A stretch of 29,567 nucleotides of DNA from Gammaproteobacteria bacterium (lineage in GTDB: Bacteria; Pseudomonadota; Gammaproteobacteria; Cardiobacteriales; Wohlfahrtiimonadaceae). The stretch spans positions 1 to 29,567 of the forward strand of contig BHEQ01000003.1 of NCBI GenBank assembly GCA_003864535.1, given 5' to 3'. The notes under the pieces were generated by a model, which searched no databases, was not told the origin of the DNA, and worked only from the letters and a program-made list of their open reading frames with translations. Positions 8,212-15,889 of the stretch are shown here, piece after piece. The first letter of the stretch is position 1. Each line of letters opens with the position of its first letter. A program made the position numbers and the translations under genes.

Positions 8212-9093
8212 ATGAAAAATATTGCAGTAATTGGTTTAGGTTCAATGGGTATGGGTATGGCAAAATCCTTAATTATTGATGGATTTACTGTGTCTGGATA
8301 TGATTTAAATCCGATCACAACAGCAGCTTTGTCTGAATTTGGGGATTGTGAAACTGGTGCTGAGCCCATATCTTCGGCTTCTAAATTTGATGCAGTTTTA
8401 TTTGTGCTAGTTAATGCTGCGCAAATTGAGAGTGCTTTGTTTGAAAGTGGTTTAGATAGACAATTATCAGAAAAATGTATCGTTAGTATTCATAGTACAA
8501 TTTTGGCAGATGAGTCAAAGTCTATTGCTGCGCGTTTAGGTGCACGCAATATTCGGATGATTGATGCACCAATTTCAGGTGGAGCTGCAAAAGCAGCTAT
8601 TGGTGAATTAACGATTATGGCAGCAGCTAAATATGCAGATATGCAAGCAATTAAGCCTGTATTTGATGCGATAGCAAGCCATGTTTATCATATTGGTGAG
8701 GATATTGGTTTGGGTTCAAGTGTAAAAACTATTCATCAACTTCTTGCAGGAGTGCATATTGCCGCAGCGGCAGAGAGTATGGCGATGGCGGCTAAAGCTG
8801 GGATTGATCTTAATATCATGTACGATGTTGTAACTCATGCAGCGGGAAATTCTTGGATGTTTGAGAATCGAATGCAAAAAGTATTAACAGGTGATTACAC
8901 TCCTAATTCAATGGTAGATATTTTTGTTAAAGACTTAGGCTTAGTACTAGATACCGCACATGGGTTAAAGTTCCCATTACCGCTTGCAAGTGCCGCTCAC
9001 CAAATGTTTTTAGCCGCGAGTAATGAAGGCTTTGGGCAATTAGATGATTCTGCGGTTATTAAGATATTTAAGGGCATAAAATTACCAGAATAA
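8212..9093 (+). CDS. ltnD: L-threonate 2-dehydrogenase (YgbJ-type)
   Basis: A beta-hydroxyacid dehydrogenase that oxidises L-threonate to 2-oxo-tetronate with NAD+. It has an N-terminal Rossmann motif GLGSMGMGMA (residues 8-17), the substrate-binding DAPISGGAAKA (118-128) and the catalytic lysine K172 in SSVKTIHQLLAG. Length 293 aa is typical. It opens the tetronate operon and is followed 22 bp later by the kinase. Other beta-hydroxyacid dehydrogenases (3-hydroxyisobutyrate, tartronate semialdehyde) have the same fold; the call rests on the neighbours OtnK, OtnC and OtnI. The start ATG is preceded by GAGG at 8201-8204. Confidence 0.88.
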   Translation: MKNIAVIGLGSMGMGMAKSLIIDGFTVSGYDLNPITTAALSEFGDCETGAEPISSASKFDAVLFVLVNAAQIESALFESGLDRQLSEKCIVSIHSTILADESKSIAARLGARNIRMIDAPISGGAAKAAIGELTIMAAAKYADMQAIKPVFDAIASHVYHIGEDIGLGSSVKTIHQLLAGVHIAAAAESMAMAAKAGIDLNIMYDVVTHAAGNSWMFENRMQKVLTGDYTPNSMVDIFVKDLGLVLDTAHGLKFPLPLASAAHQMFLAASNEGFGQLDDSAVIKIFKGIKLPE

Positions 9094-9115
9094 TATATTA
9101 AAAACAGGATATAAC

Positions 9116-10411
9116 ATGACAGAGCATAAAAAAATTAAATTAGGCGTGATTGCGGATGATTTTACAGGCGCAACTGATATTGCAAGCTTTATGGTGGCTG
9201 AGGGCTGGCGCGTTATTTTGCTTATCGGCACACCCACAAATAATCTTGACCTTGATGCAACATTAAAGGATGTAGATGCAATTGTGATTTCACTTAAATC
9301 ACGCTCTTGCACGCCTAATATTGCCATAAAGGAAAGTATTAACGCAGCTAAATGGTTGAAAAAAGAAGGTGTAGCACAATTATATTTTAAATATTGTTCA
9401 ACATTTGATTCAAGTGAAAAGGGCAATATTGGACCTGTGACAGATGTGCTAATGCAGGAATTTTCTTTACAACAAACAGTTTTTTGTCCCGCCTTACCAA
9501 TTAATGGGCGTACTGTTTTACATGGGCATTTATTTGTAAATGGGCAATTGCTGAATGAATCAGGTATGCAAAATCATCCCGTAACGCCGATGAGGGATGC
9601 TAATTTATGTCGTGTCTTAGCTGCGCAATCAAAGCACTTGGTGGGATTAATTGACTATGTAACTATTGATCAAGATGCAATTTCACAACAAATACAGTTA
9701 TTATCAGAGCAGGGTGTGCAATATTTTATTGTAGATACTGCGCATAATACACATTTAGAGGTAATTGCGCGTTTTGTTAAGTCATGGGAGTTAGTCACAG
9801 GTGGATCAGGTCTTGCTGGCGCACTTGCAAAAATTGATCAAGAAAATAAGCAAACTAAGCTGCTCAAAAATAATCTTATAAGCTCGCCAATATCTACAAA
9901 AACAGTAATTTTTTCAGGCAGCTGCTCGGTTATGACCTGTCAACAGGTCGCTTATTATCAAGAAATTAATGCGCCTTGTTTTGAAATTGAAGTACAAAAA
10001 GCCATTCATGATCAAAATTATGCAGATCTTATTTGTGCATGGGCTTTAGATCAACTAGCTTTAAATAAAACGCTTGCGCCATTAATCTTTGCAACACAGA
10101 CAGCGGATCAATTAAAACGTATTCAAACAGAATTTGGGGCAGCTCGTGCAAGTGAGGCTATAGAGGAATTATTTGCAAAGGTTGCATCTCAATTAAAAGC
10201 ACAGGGTGTTCAAAACTTTATTGTGGCAGGTGGAGAGACCTCTGGTGCCGTAACGCAAGCTTTAGATATCACTGGATTTTATATTAGAGCCTCTATCGCG
10301 CCTGGTGTGCCGTGGGTTTTAGATATTGATTCTGAGTGTTTTTTAGCTTTAAAATCAGGCAACTTTGGTCAAATCACATTTTTTGAAGATGCACAAAAGA
10401 TGAAAGGATAA
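9116..10411 (+). CDS. otnK: 3-oxo-tetronate kinase (DUF1537, YgbK-type)
   Basis: A four-carbon acid-sugar kinase of the former DUF1537 family; phosphorylates 3-oxo-tetronate to its 4-phosphate. The N-terminal domain opens with VIADDFTGATDIASF (about 11-25) and contains YFKYCSTFDSSEKGNIG (90-106). The C-terminal nucleotide-binding domain ends with VAGGETSGAVTQAL near 370-383. 431 aa is normal. An AGGAT site precedes the ATG. The stop is only three bases before the otnC start, so the two are probably translationally coupled. Confidence 0.93.
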   Translation: MTEHKKIKLGVIADDFTGATDIASFMVAEGWRVILLIGTPTNNLDLDATLKDVDAIVISLKSRSCTPNIAIKESINAAKWLKKEGVAQLYFKYCSTFDSSEKGNIGPVTDVLMQEFSLQQTVFCPALPINGRTVLHGHLFVNGQLLNESGMQNHPVTPMRDANLCRVLAAQSKHLVGLIDYVTIDQDAISQQIQLLSEQGVQYFIVDTAHNTHLEVIARFVKSWELVTGGSGLAGALAKIDQENKQTKLLKNNLISSPISTKTVIFSGSCSVMTCQQVAYYQEINAPCFEIEVQKAIHDQNYADLICAWALDQLALNKTLAPLIFATQTADQLKRIQTEFGAARASEAIEELFAKVASQLKAQGVQNFIVAGGETSGAVTQALDITGFYIRASIAPGVPWVLDIDSECFLALKSGNFGQITFFEDAQKMKG

Positions 10412-10414
10412 ATA

Positions 10415-11077
10415 ATGAGTAATCAAAAAATTAATCAAGATATGCAAGAATATAAAATTAGAGAGCAATTGGTGGTTTTTGCAAAATCAATGTTTGAGCG
10501 TGGCTTAAGTAGCGGTAGTTCTGGAAATATCAGCGTTAAATTAGATGATGATTTTTTTATTGCAACACCAACAAATTCAAGTTTGGGATTTTTAAGCTCT
10601 GAACGTTTAAGCAAGGTTGATATAACGGGAAAGACTGTTTCGGGTGATCAAGCTTCTAAGGAGATATTGATGCACTTAGCTTACTATCAGCAACGCCCTG
10701 ATATTGGTGCAGTCGTGCATTTGCATTCTCCTTATTTAACGGCATACTCATGTCTGGCTAATCTTGATCCTACAAATGCGATGCCTGCGCTCACGCCTTA
10801 CTTTGTAATGCGTATTGGACAATTACCGCTTGTACCCTATTTACGCCCAGGAAGCCCGCTTATTGCTGAAGCTGTGAGTAAACTTGCGCAAGATCATCAA
10901 GCAATTTTATTGGCTAATCATGGACCGCTTATTGTTGGTAAAGATTTACAAGATGCTATTTATAACGCTGAAGAGCTTGAAGAAACTGCAAAACTATTTT
11001 TCTTATTAAAAAATCATGAACACATGCAGCTAAATGCTGAACAAATTCAAGAATTGAAAACCGTTTTTCCTAAATGA
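10415..11077 (+). CDS. otnC: 3-oxo-tetronate 4-phosphate decarboxylase (class II aldolase, YgbL-type)
   Basis: A class II aldolase/adducin fold enzyme that decarboxylates 3-oxo-tetronate 4-phosphate to dihydroxyacetone phosphate and CO2. Visible are the phosphate loop SSGSSGNIS (32-40), the acidic catalytic residue E83 (SKEILMHL), metal ligands H102 and H104 (VVHLHSPYLTA) and H169 (LLANHGP). 220 aa is typical. It shares the operon with otnK, and the AAAGGA site lies at the end of the otnK coding sequence. Confidence 0.93.
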   Translation: MSNQKINQDMQEYKIREQLVVFAKSMFERGLSSGSSGNISVKLDDDFFIATPTNSSLGFLSSERLSKVDITGKTVSGDQASKEILMHLAYYQQRPDIGAVVHLHSPYLTAYSCLANLDPTNAMPALTPYFVMRIGQLPLVPYLRPGSPLIAEAVSKLAQDHQAILLANHGPLIVGKDLQDAIYNAEELEETAKLFFLLKNHEHMQLNAEQIQELKTVFPK

Positions 11078-11117
11078 TTAATTTAAAATAATCAAAAAAT
11101 AAACAAGGAGATTCAAA

Positions 11118-11909
11118 ATGTTAAAGTTTGCAGCAAATTTAAGTATGATGTTCACCGAAGTACCATTTTTAGAACGCTTTGAAGCAGCTTCTAAAGCTGG
11201 CTTTAAAGGAGTGGAGTATTTATTTCCTTACGAATTTAAAGCAAATGAAATTCAAGCACAATTGGATAAATATCAGCTTACTCAGGTTTTATTTAATATG
11301 CCGCCAGGTGATTTTGCTAATGGTGAACGCGGTTTAGCATGCTTGCCTGATCGCACTGAAGAATTTAGAGATGGAGTTGAACAAGCACTTGAATATGCAA
11401 CGGTTCTATCTTGCGCGCGCATTCATGCCATGGCAGGTTTAATTAATAATAATGTTGATAATGTTGATATTTTTGAAAAAACATTTGTCAAAAATATTCA
11501 ATATGCCGCAGATAAATGCGCATCAAAGAATATTCAATTATTGATTGAACCGATTAATCATCGTGATATGCCATGCTATTTTTTATCAACACAAAAACAA
11601 GCTGAAGCTTTATTACTCAAGATTAATCGCCCTAATGTGTTCACTCAATTAGATCTTTATCATTGCCAGATTATGGAGGGAGATTTAATTAAAACTATAG
11701 AGCGTTTGGGGGATAAAGTGGCGCATATTCAAATTGCATCTGTTCCAAAGCGGCATGAACCTGATGAGGGTGAGATTAATTATCCGTATATTTTCAAAAT
11801 ACTAGAGTCTAGAAATTATGCAGGTTGGATTGGTTGTGAATATCGCCCACGAGGCGAGACTAATGCAGGGCTTGGATGGTTTAAAAATATGCGCAATTTT
11901 AAGAGCTAA
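11118..11909 (+). CDS. otnI: 2-oxo-tetronate isomerase (hydroxypyruvate isomerase family, YgbM-type)
   Basis: A xylose-isomerase-like TIM barrel of the Hyi family; interconverts 2-oxo-tetronate, made by LtnD or DenD, and 3-oxo-tetronate, the substrate of OtnK. Family blocks are FNMPPGDFANGERGLACLP (59-77), the acidic residue E144 in LLIEPIN, and E241 in GCEYRPRGET; the two glutamates match the catalytic pair of E. coli Hyi. 263 aa. A strong AAGGAG precedes the ATG. The regulator gene starts 13 bp after the stop. Confidence 0.92.
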   Translation: MLKFAANLSMMFTEVPFLERFEAASKAGFKGVEYLFPYEFKANEIQAQLDKYQLTQVLFNMPPGDFANGERGLACLPDRTEEFRDGVEQALEYATVLSCARIHAMAGLINNNVDNVDIFEKTFVKNIQYAADKCASKNIQLLIEPINHRDMPCYFLSTQKQAEALLLKINRPNVFTQLDLYHCQIMEGDLIKTIERLGDKVAHIQIASVPKRHEPDEGEINYPYIFKILESRNYAGWIGCEYRPRGETNAGLGWFKNMRNFKS

Positions 11910-11922
11910 AAGTGAGAATAAG

Positions 11923-12756
11923 ATGATCCCAATAGAACGCCAAATCTTTATTTATCAATATGTTCAAACGCATCAATTGGTAACTATAGAGACATTAATT
12001 GAGCAATTAAATGTTTCAGCCATGACGATTCGGCGTGACATTCAAATTTTAGAAAAAGAAGGGAAGATTATTAGCGTGAGTGGTGGCATAAAAATACGCC
12101 AAGCACTAATTGAAGAGCCAAGTTATCAAGAAAAGTTGGTTTTAAATCAATCCCAAAAAGCTGCAATAGGGCAAGCATCTGCTACTTTAATTAAAGATAG
12201 TTTGCAAAAAAGCACTGGACTTACGCTTTATTTGGACGCAGGTACAACCTGTTTTGAGATTGCTAAAGCAATGATGCAATATTTATCAACCAAGATTTAT
12301 CCGCCGTTAACGGTAATAAGTAATGATTTTGCGATTATTACTTATTTAACCCTTCAAGCACCGCGCGTACACTCTCCTTTTTCTTTATTTCATACAGGAG
12401 GTGAAGTTGATTTAAGAAATGCGTCCGCAGTTGGAAATTATGCCGCTGAATTTATTTCTCATTTTAATTTAGATTTAGCATTTATTAGTACCAGCTCATG
12501 GGATCTGGTACGCGGTATTTCAACACCAAGTGCCGCCAAAATTTCTGTAAAAGAGAATTTATTAAAGGCATGTGGGCAATGTATTTTAGTTTCAGATAGT
12601 AGTAAATATGGTGAATATGGACGTTTTAAAATTTGTGATCTTACCGCATTTGATTGCATTATTACAGACTGGAAACTGCCAAAAGCAGTCCAAGATACAC
12701 TAGCTTTATTGCCTGTTAAGCTCTTGATTGTTGATGATATTGGTGATATTGATTAG
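11923..12756 (+). CDS. DeoR-family transcriptional regulator of tetronate catabolism
   Basis: An N-terminal DeoR winged helix-turn-helix at about 19-58 (TIETLIEQLNVSAMTIRRD, then EKEGKIISVSGG) is followed by a DeoR sugar-phosphate sensor domain with LDAGTTCFEIA, VISNDFAI, the GGEVD loop and VSDSSKYGEYGR. 277 aa from the ATG at 11923. The frame stays open upstream inside otnI, but that stretch reads as shadow sequence. It is the positional equivalent of E. coli YgbI and of the DeoR gene next to the H. influenzae cluster. Likely a repressor relieved by a pathway phosphosugar; being last in ltnD-otnKCI it would regulate its own operon. Confidence 0.9.
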   Translation: MIPIERQIFIYQYVQTHQLVTIETLIEQLNVSAMTIRRDIQILEKEGKIISVSGGIKIRQALIEEPSYQEKLVLNQSQKAAIGQASATLIKDSLQKSTGLTLYLDAGTTCFEIAKAMMQYLSTKIYPPLTVISNDFAIITYLTLQAPRVHSPFSLFHTGGEVDLRNASAVGNYAAEFISHFNLDLAFISTSSWDLVRGISTPSAAKISVKENLLKACGQCILVSDSSKYGEYGRFKICDLTAFDCIITDWKLPKAVQDTLALLPVKLLIVDDIGDID

Positions 12757-12812
12757 TATTTGATTAATAAGAAACAAAACTTGATTTAACAGTTCAAAGC
12801 CTATTTTTTGGA

Positions 12813-12886
12813 TAGGTTGAGGTAGTGTACGTTTTAAAATTTAAGTCAAGGATTTACTTAACTTCCTTGCACCAAGGTTCAACCTA
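12813..12886. promoter_or_regulatory. Inverted-repeat region upstream of denD
   Basis: TAGGTTGA (12813-12820) and TCAACCTA (12879-12886) are perfect 8-bp inverted repeats. Between them lies a second palindrome CCTTG-CAC-CAAGG (12865-12877), and a further CCTAT/ATAGG stem overlaps the left arm. The block sits 95-170 bp before denD and after the regulator gene, so it may be an operator or structured leader. No clear promoter boxes were found next to it. Confidence 0.4.
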
Positions 12887-12980
12887 CGTTAAATTTACAT
12901 TTAATTGATATATTAACTATGTCAAGTAGTTACAAATTTAGCCCTAAACTAATAACACTAAACTAAAGAGGAACACAATT

Positions 12981-13979
12981 ATGAATATTATTATCACAGG
13001 TGGCGCGGGATTTTTGGGCAAGAATCTTGCTAAAGGGTTACTTCAAAATCCTAATCTCAAGCAACTTTTATTAGTCGATGTAACTGATGCCTCAAAAACA
13101 CTTTTAGATGATTTAAATGATAAGCGCGTCCAATATTTATGCTTAGATTTAGCACAAGAGGGCTCATTTGAGAAAATGATGAGTGCGTTAAGTGAGCGTT
13201 CTTTACATAGAGAGCTTGATTGTATTTATCATTTAGCAGCAGTGGTGAGTGGACAAGCTGAGGCTGAATTTGAGTTAGGAATGCGTGTTAATTTTGATAT
13301 TACGCGCAACTTATTAGAAGGTTGCCGCTTAATTTATCAAAACATGAATAAAGAAAATAAAAAGCCAATCAAGTTTATTTTTTCAAGCTCATTAGCTGTA
13401 TTTGGTGGTAAATTATTGCCAAAACAAATAAATGCGATGACTGCAACAACGCCAAGCTCATCTTATGGCACGCAAAAAGCGATGTGTGAATTATTGATCA
13501 ATGATTATAGTCGCAAGGGGTTTATCGATGGTTTAGTGTTGCGTTTACCAACGATTAGTGTACGTCCTGGCAAGCCCAATCAGGCAGCATCATCTTTTGT
13601 AAGCGGTATTATTCGGGAGCCATTAAAAGGTGAGAAGGCAATTTGCCCTGTGAATACAGATTTGCAGGTTTGGATCTCAAGCCCTGATACCGTTATTAAA
13701 AACTTTATCCATGCGTTAACGCTAAAAACAGATGGTTTAACATATCGAACAATTAACTTACCTGGTATTACTGTCAGTATTGAGCAGATGATTGTCGCAC
13801 TTAAAAGCAAAACAAATCAATCTATTATAGATTTAATCGAGCATACACCTAATGAGGCAATTGAAAAAATTGTAGTAAGTTGGCCCTGTGATTTTGATAT
13901 TACAAGTTCACTTGAACAGGGGTTTAGTCAGGATAAGGATATTCAAAGCATTATCATGCAATATATGCAGATGAATTAA
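12981..13979 (+). CDS. denD: D-erythronate dehydrogenase (extended SDR)
   Basis: An NAD-dependent extended short-chain dehydrogenase/epimerase fold that oxidises D-erythronate to 2-oxo-tetronate. It has an N-terminal GGAGFLG (7-13), YHLAAVVSGQAE, serine-rich SSSLAVFGG (135-143) and the catalytic pair Y162/K166 (SYGTQKAMCE), with LRLPTISVRPGKPN as the family block after it. 332 aa. It lies 224 bp after the DeoR gene with its own AGAGGA site. The placement beside otnKCI and a GntP permease matches H. influenzae HI1014. The family alone also contains sugar epimerases; the operon decides the call. Confidence 0.88.
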   Translation: MNIIITGGAGFLGKNLAKGLLQNPNLKQLLLVDVTDASKTLLDDLNDKRVQYLCLDLAQEGSFEKMMSALSERSLHRELDCIYHLAAVVSGQAEAEFELGMRVNFDITRNLLEGCRLIYQNMNKENKKPIKFIFSSSLAVFGGKLLPKQINAMTATTPSSSYGTQKAMCELLINDYSRKGFIDGLVLRLPTISVRPGKPNQAASSFVSGIIREPLKGEKAICPVNTDLQVWISSPDTVIKNFIHALTLKTDGLTYRTINLPGITVSIEQMIVALKSKTNQSIIDLIEHTPNEAIEKIVVSWPCDFDITSSLEQGFSQDKDIQSIIMQYMQMN

Positions 13980-14050
13980 TAATTATTATTATATAAATCA
14001 TAATAAACAATTATTTGATTTATATTTAAATATTTTATATTAATAAATTT

Positions 14051-14076
14051 ATTGAATTTTAAAAATAAAATTCAAT
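14051..14076. repeat. AT-rich 11-bp perfect hairpin
   Basis: ATTGAATTTTA, a four-base AAAA loop, then TAAAATTCAAT. It lies 71 bp after the denD stop. No T-run follows, so a classic intrinsic terminator is not supported; it could protect a 3' end or be an operator. Confidence 0.6.
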
Positions 14077-14117
14077 GGAGTAGGAAGACTTTATCTAAAA
14101 AAACAGGTTTTAGGGTG

Positions 14118-14153
14118 CATCTATAAATTTCTTTGAAAAATTAATTTATAGAA
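14118..14153. repeat. Hairpin repeat with TCTATAAATT ends, copy B (short form)
   Basis: TCTATAAATT (14120-14129) pairs with AATTTATAGA (14143-14152), with GGGT outside on the left and ACCCC outside on the right that extend the symmetry. It shares its ends and the GAAAAAT stretch before the right arm with copy A at 1174-1250 but lacks about 40 bp of the middle, as if internally deleted. Confidence 0.65.
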
Positions 14154-14182
14154 ACCCCCTATAGATTTTTAGATTGGGGTTT

Positions 14183-14227
14183 GGGGATTATCCCCAAGGG
14201 AATCATTCCCAAGGGGATCATCCCCAA
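14183..14227. promoter_or_regulatory. Three tandem 15-bp units, each a perfect 13-bp palindrome
   Basis: The units are GGGGATTATCCCCAA, GGGAATCATTCCCAA and GGGGATCATCCCCAA. Each is a perfect 13-bp palindrome with one central base and an AA spacer. The middle unit has paired G-to-A and C-to-T changes that keep the symmetry. The array ends 29 bp before the gntP ATG and just ahead of its ribosome-binding site. It could be a cooperative operator, a structured leader, or simply a repeat. Confidence 0.7.
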
Positions 14228-14256
14228 GGTTTAAATATAATCAAAAGGAGTACATA

Positions 14257-15666
14257 ATGAATAGTATCGTAACAAATAATACAACCTTGGCGACTATAGG
14301 TTTAGTAGTTGCTATTTTCGTGCTTATCTTTTTAGTGATGCGAACTCGTGTCCATGCGCTCATTGCAATGTTAATTGCGGCTAGTATCGCAGGGATTACA
14401 GGTGGATTAAGTGGTGGTGAAACAATTAGTGTGATCACCAAAGGCTTTGGAAACACGCTCGGTAGCATCGGGATTGTGATTGGTCTTGGAGTTATGATGG
14501 GGCGTATTTTAGAGGTCTCAGGAGCTGCCGAACAAATTGCCTATAGCTTGATTAAATGGCTCGGGAAGAAGAAGGAAGAATGGGCATTAGCAATTACAGG
14601 TTATATTGTAAGCATCCCTATTTTTGTAGATTCTGCTTTCGTGATTTTATATCCAATTGCTAAAGCATTATCTAAAACAGGTAAACGCTCTTTATTAACT
14701 TTAGGCGTTGCTTTAGCTGGCGGCTTAGTGGTTACCCATCATACCGTGCCTCCAACCCCAGGTCCTTTAGGAGTTGCGGGTATTTTCGGAGTAGATTTAG
14801 GCTCAATGATGCTAGCTGGACTTGCATTAGCGATTCCTTCTGTGATTGGAATTGTGCTATATGCGCAATGGTTGGGCAAGAAATATCCTAATTTTATCCC
14901 CCAAGAGATTGATGAGGAAGGTGAGTTATCTGAATTAAAATCAACTCATGAAAAATATTTGAATGATAAAAAAGATAAAGTACTCCCAAGTTTATTGCTT
15001 TCTTTATTGCCAATTCTTGTACCGATTGTTTTAATTTTGATTAATGCAATTTTAAGCGTATTACTCAAACAAGAGGCATATAAAGTTTATTCAGGTCATC
15101 TCCTTGTTTCAATTATTCAATTTGTCGGTGCCCCTGTAATTGCCTTATCAATAAGCGTGTTATTGGCAGTGTATACTTTGATTCCGCATTTGGATCGAAA
15201 TCAAACTCAAGATCGATTAGAAGAAGGGATTCAAGCTGCGGGGATTATTTTATTAGTCACGGGTGCAGGTGGCGCATTGGGGCAAATTTTACGAGATACG
15301 CCAACAGGTGCAATTTTAGCAGGGCACGTTGCAAGCTTACCGCTCCCTGTTGTGCTTATTCCTTTTTTTATCTCAACTTTAGTGCGTTTAATTCAAGGCT
15401 CAGGCACAGTGGCGATGATTACCGCTGCATCTATCTGCGCCCCAATTTTAAGTCAAATTCCTGGTGTGAATATGCTCGCTGCGGCACAAGCTGCAACGAT
15501 GGGATCACTCTTTTTTGGTTACTTTAACGATAGCTTATTTTGGGTAGTAAATCGTATGATGGGAATTAAAGATGTTAAACAACAAATGATTGTTTGGTCA
15601 ATCCCAACCACAATTGCATGGGCAATTGGTGGCGTAGGTGTTTTGATTTTAAATATGATTTTATAA
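14257..15666 (+). CDS. GntP-family permease, probable L-threonate/D-erythronate uptake
   Basis: A 469-aa, strongly hydrophobic protein with about 12-14 membrane segments of the gluconate:H+ symporter family. Family blocks are VVTHHTVPPTPGPLGVAG (about 165-182), the central soluble loop rich in Glu/Lys (about 218-242), VTGAGGALGQILRDT, LIQGSGTVAMITAAS and the end block FNDSLFWVVNRMMG. Its place after denD and beside otnKCI, as in E. coli ygbN and H. influenzae HI1015, argues for tetronate uptake rather than gluconate. An AAAAGGAG site lies seven bases before the ATG. The 277-bp gap to denD suggests separate or modulated expression. Confidence 0.9.
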   Translation: MNSIVTNNTTLATIGLVVAIFVLIFLVMRTRVHALIAMLIAASIAGITGGLSGGETISVITKGFGNTLGSIGIVIGLGVMMGRILEVSGAAEQIAYSLIKWLGKKKEEWALAITGYIVSIPIFVDSAFVILYPIAKALSKTGKRSLLTLGVALAGGLVVTHHTVPPTPGPLGVAGIFGVDLGSMMLAGLALAIPSVIGIVLYAQWLGKKYPNFIPQEIDEEGELSELKSTHEKYLNDKKDKVLPSLLLSLLPILVPIVLILINAILSVLLKQEAYKVYSGHLLVSIIQFVGAPVIALSISVLLAVYTLIPHLDRNQTQDRLEEGIQAAGIILLVTGAGGALGQILRDTPTGAILAGHVASLPLPVVLIPFFISTLVRLIQGSGTVAMITAASICAPILSQIPGVNMLAAAQAATMGSLFFGYFNDSLFWVVNRMMGIKDVKQQMIVWSIPTTIAWAIGGVGVLILNMIL

Positions 15667-15691
15667 TCCTTCCTCAACGCCATTAAGTTAA

Positions 15692-15757
15692 GACTTGCTC
15701 CTCCCCTTCTGAAGTTGGAGGTTGGGAGGGGGATGTTTTTCTAGCTGCGCAGTAGTT
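15692..15757 (+). repeat. 66-bp repeat, copy 1, with terminator-like stem
   Basis: Begins GACTTGCTCCTCCCCTT and ends near TAGCTGCGCAGTA. It matches the reverse complement of 26371-26436 at about 57 of 66 positions. Within it CCTCCC and GGGAGG can pair, and TTTTT follows the GGGGG run, so after gntP it may also end transcription. It lies between gntP and the helicase gene. Confidence 0.75.
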
Positions 15758-15889
15758 ACAAAGTTTAAATAAAAATATAGAAAAATAACTATCGCATTGT
15801 TTGTGCATAATAGAACATTTACCTTTTTAATAATTCTCAATTTCGTTAGAATACCTCGTTATTTAAAATACTCTTATGGAATTTTGCAC

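Noticed and set aside
11818..11922. Longer start for the DeoR regulator inside otnI
   Set aside because: The extra 35 residues overlap otnI and do not resemble a DeoR N-terminus; the family begins right at MIPIERQ.
14183..14227. CRISPR array
   Set aside because: Only three 15-bp units with 2-bp spacers, no long unique spacers and no cas genes.
15797..15889. TTG start giving 31 more residues to the helicase protein
   Set aside because: The extension is not like the RelE-type domain start, and the ATG at 15890 has GGA at a usable distance.
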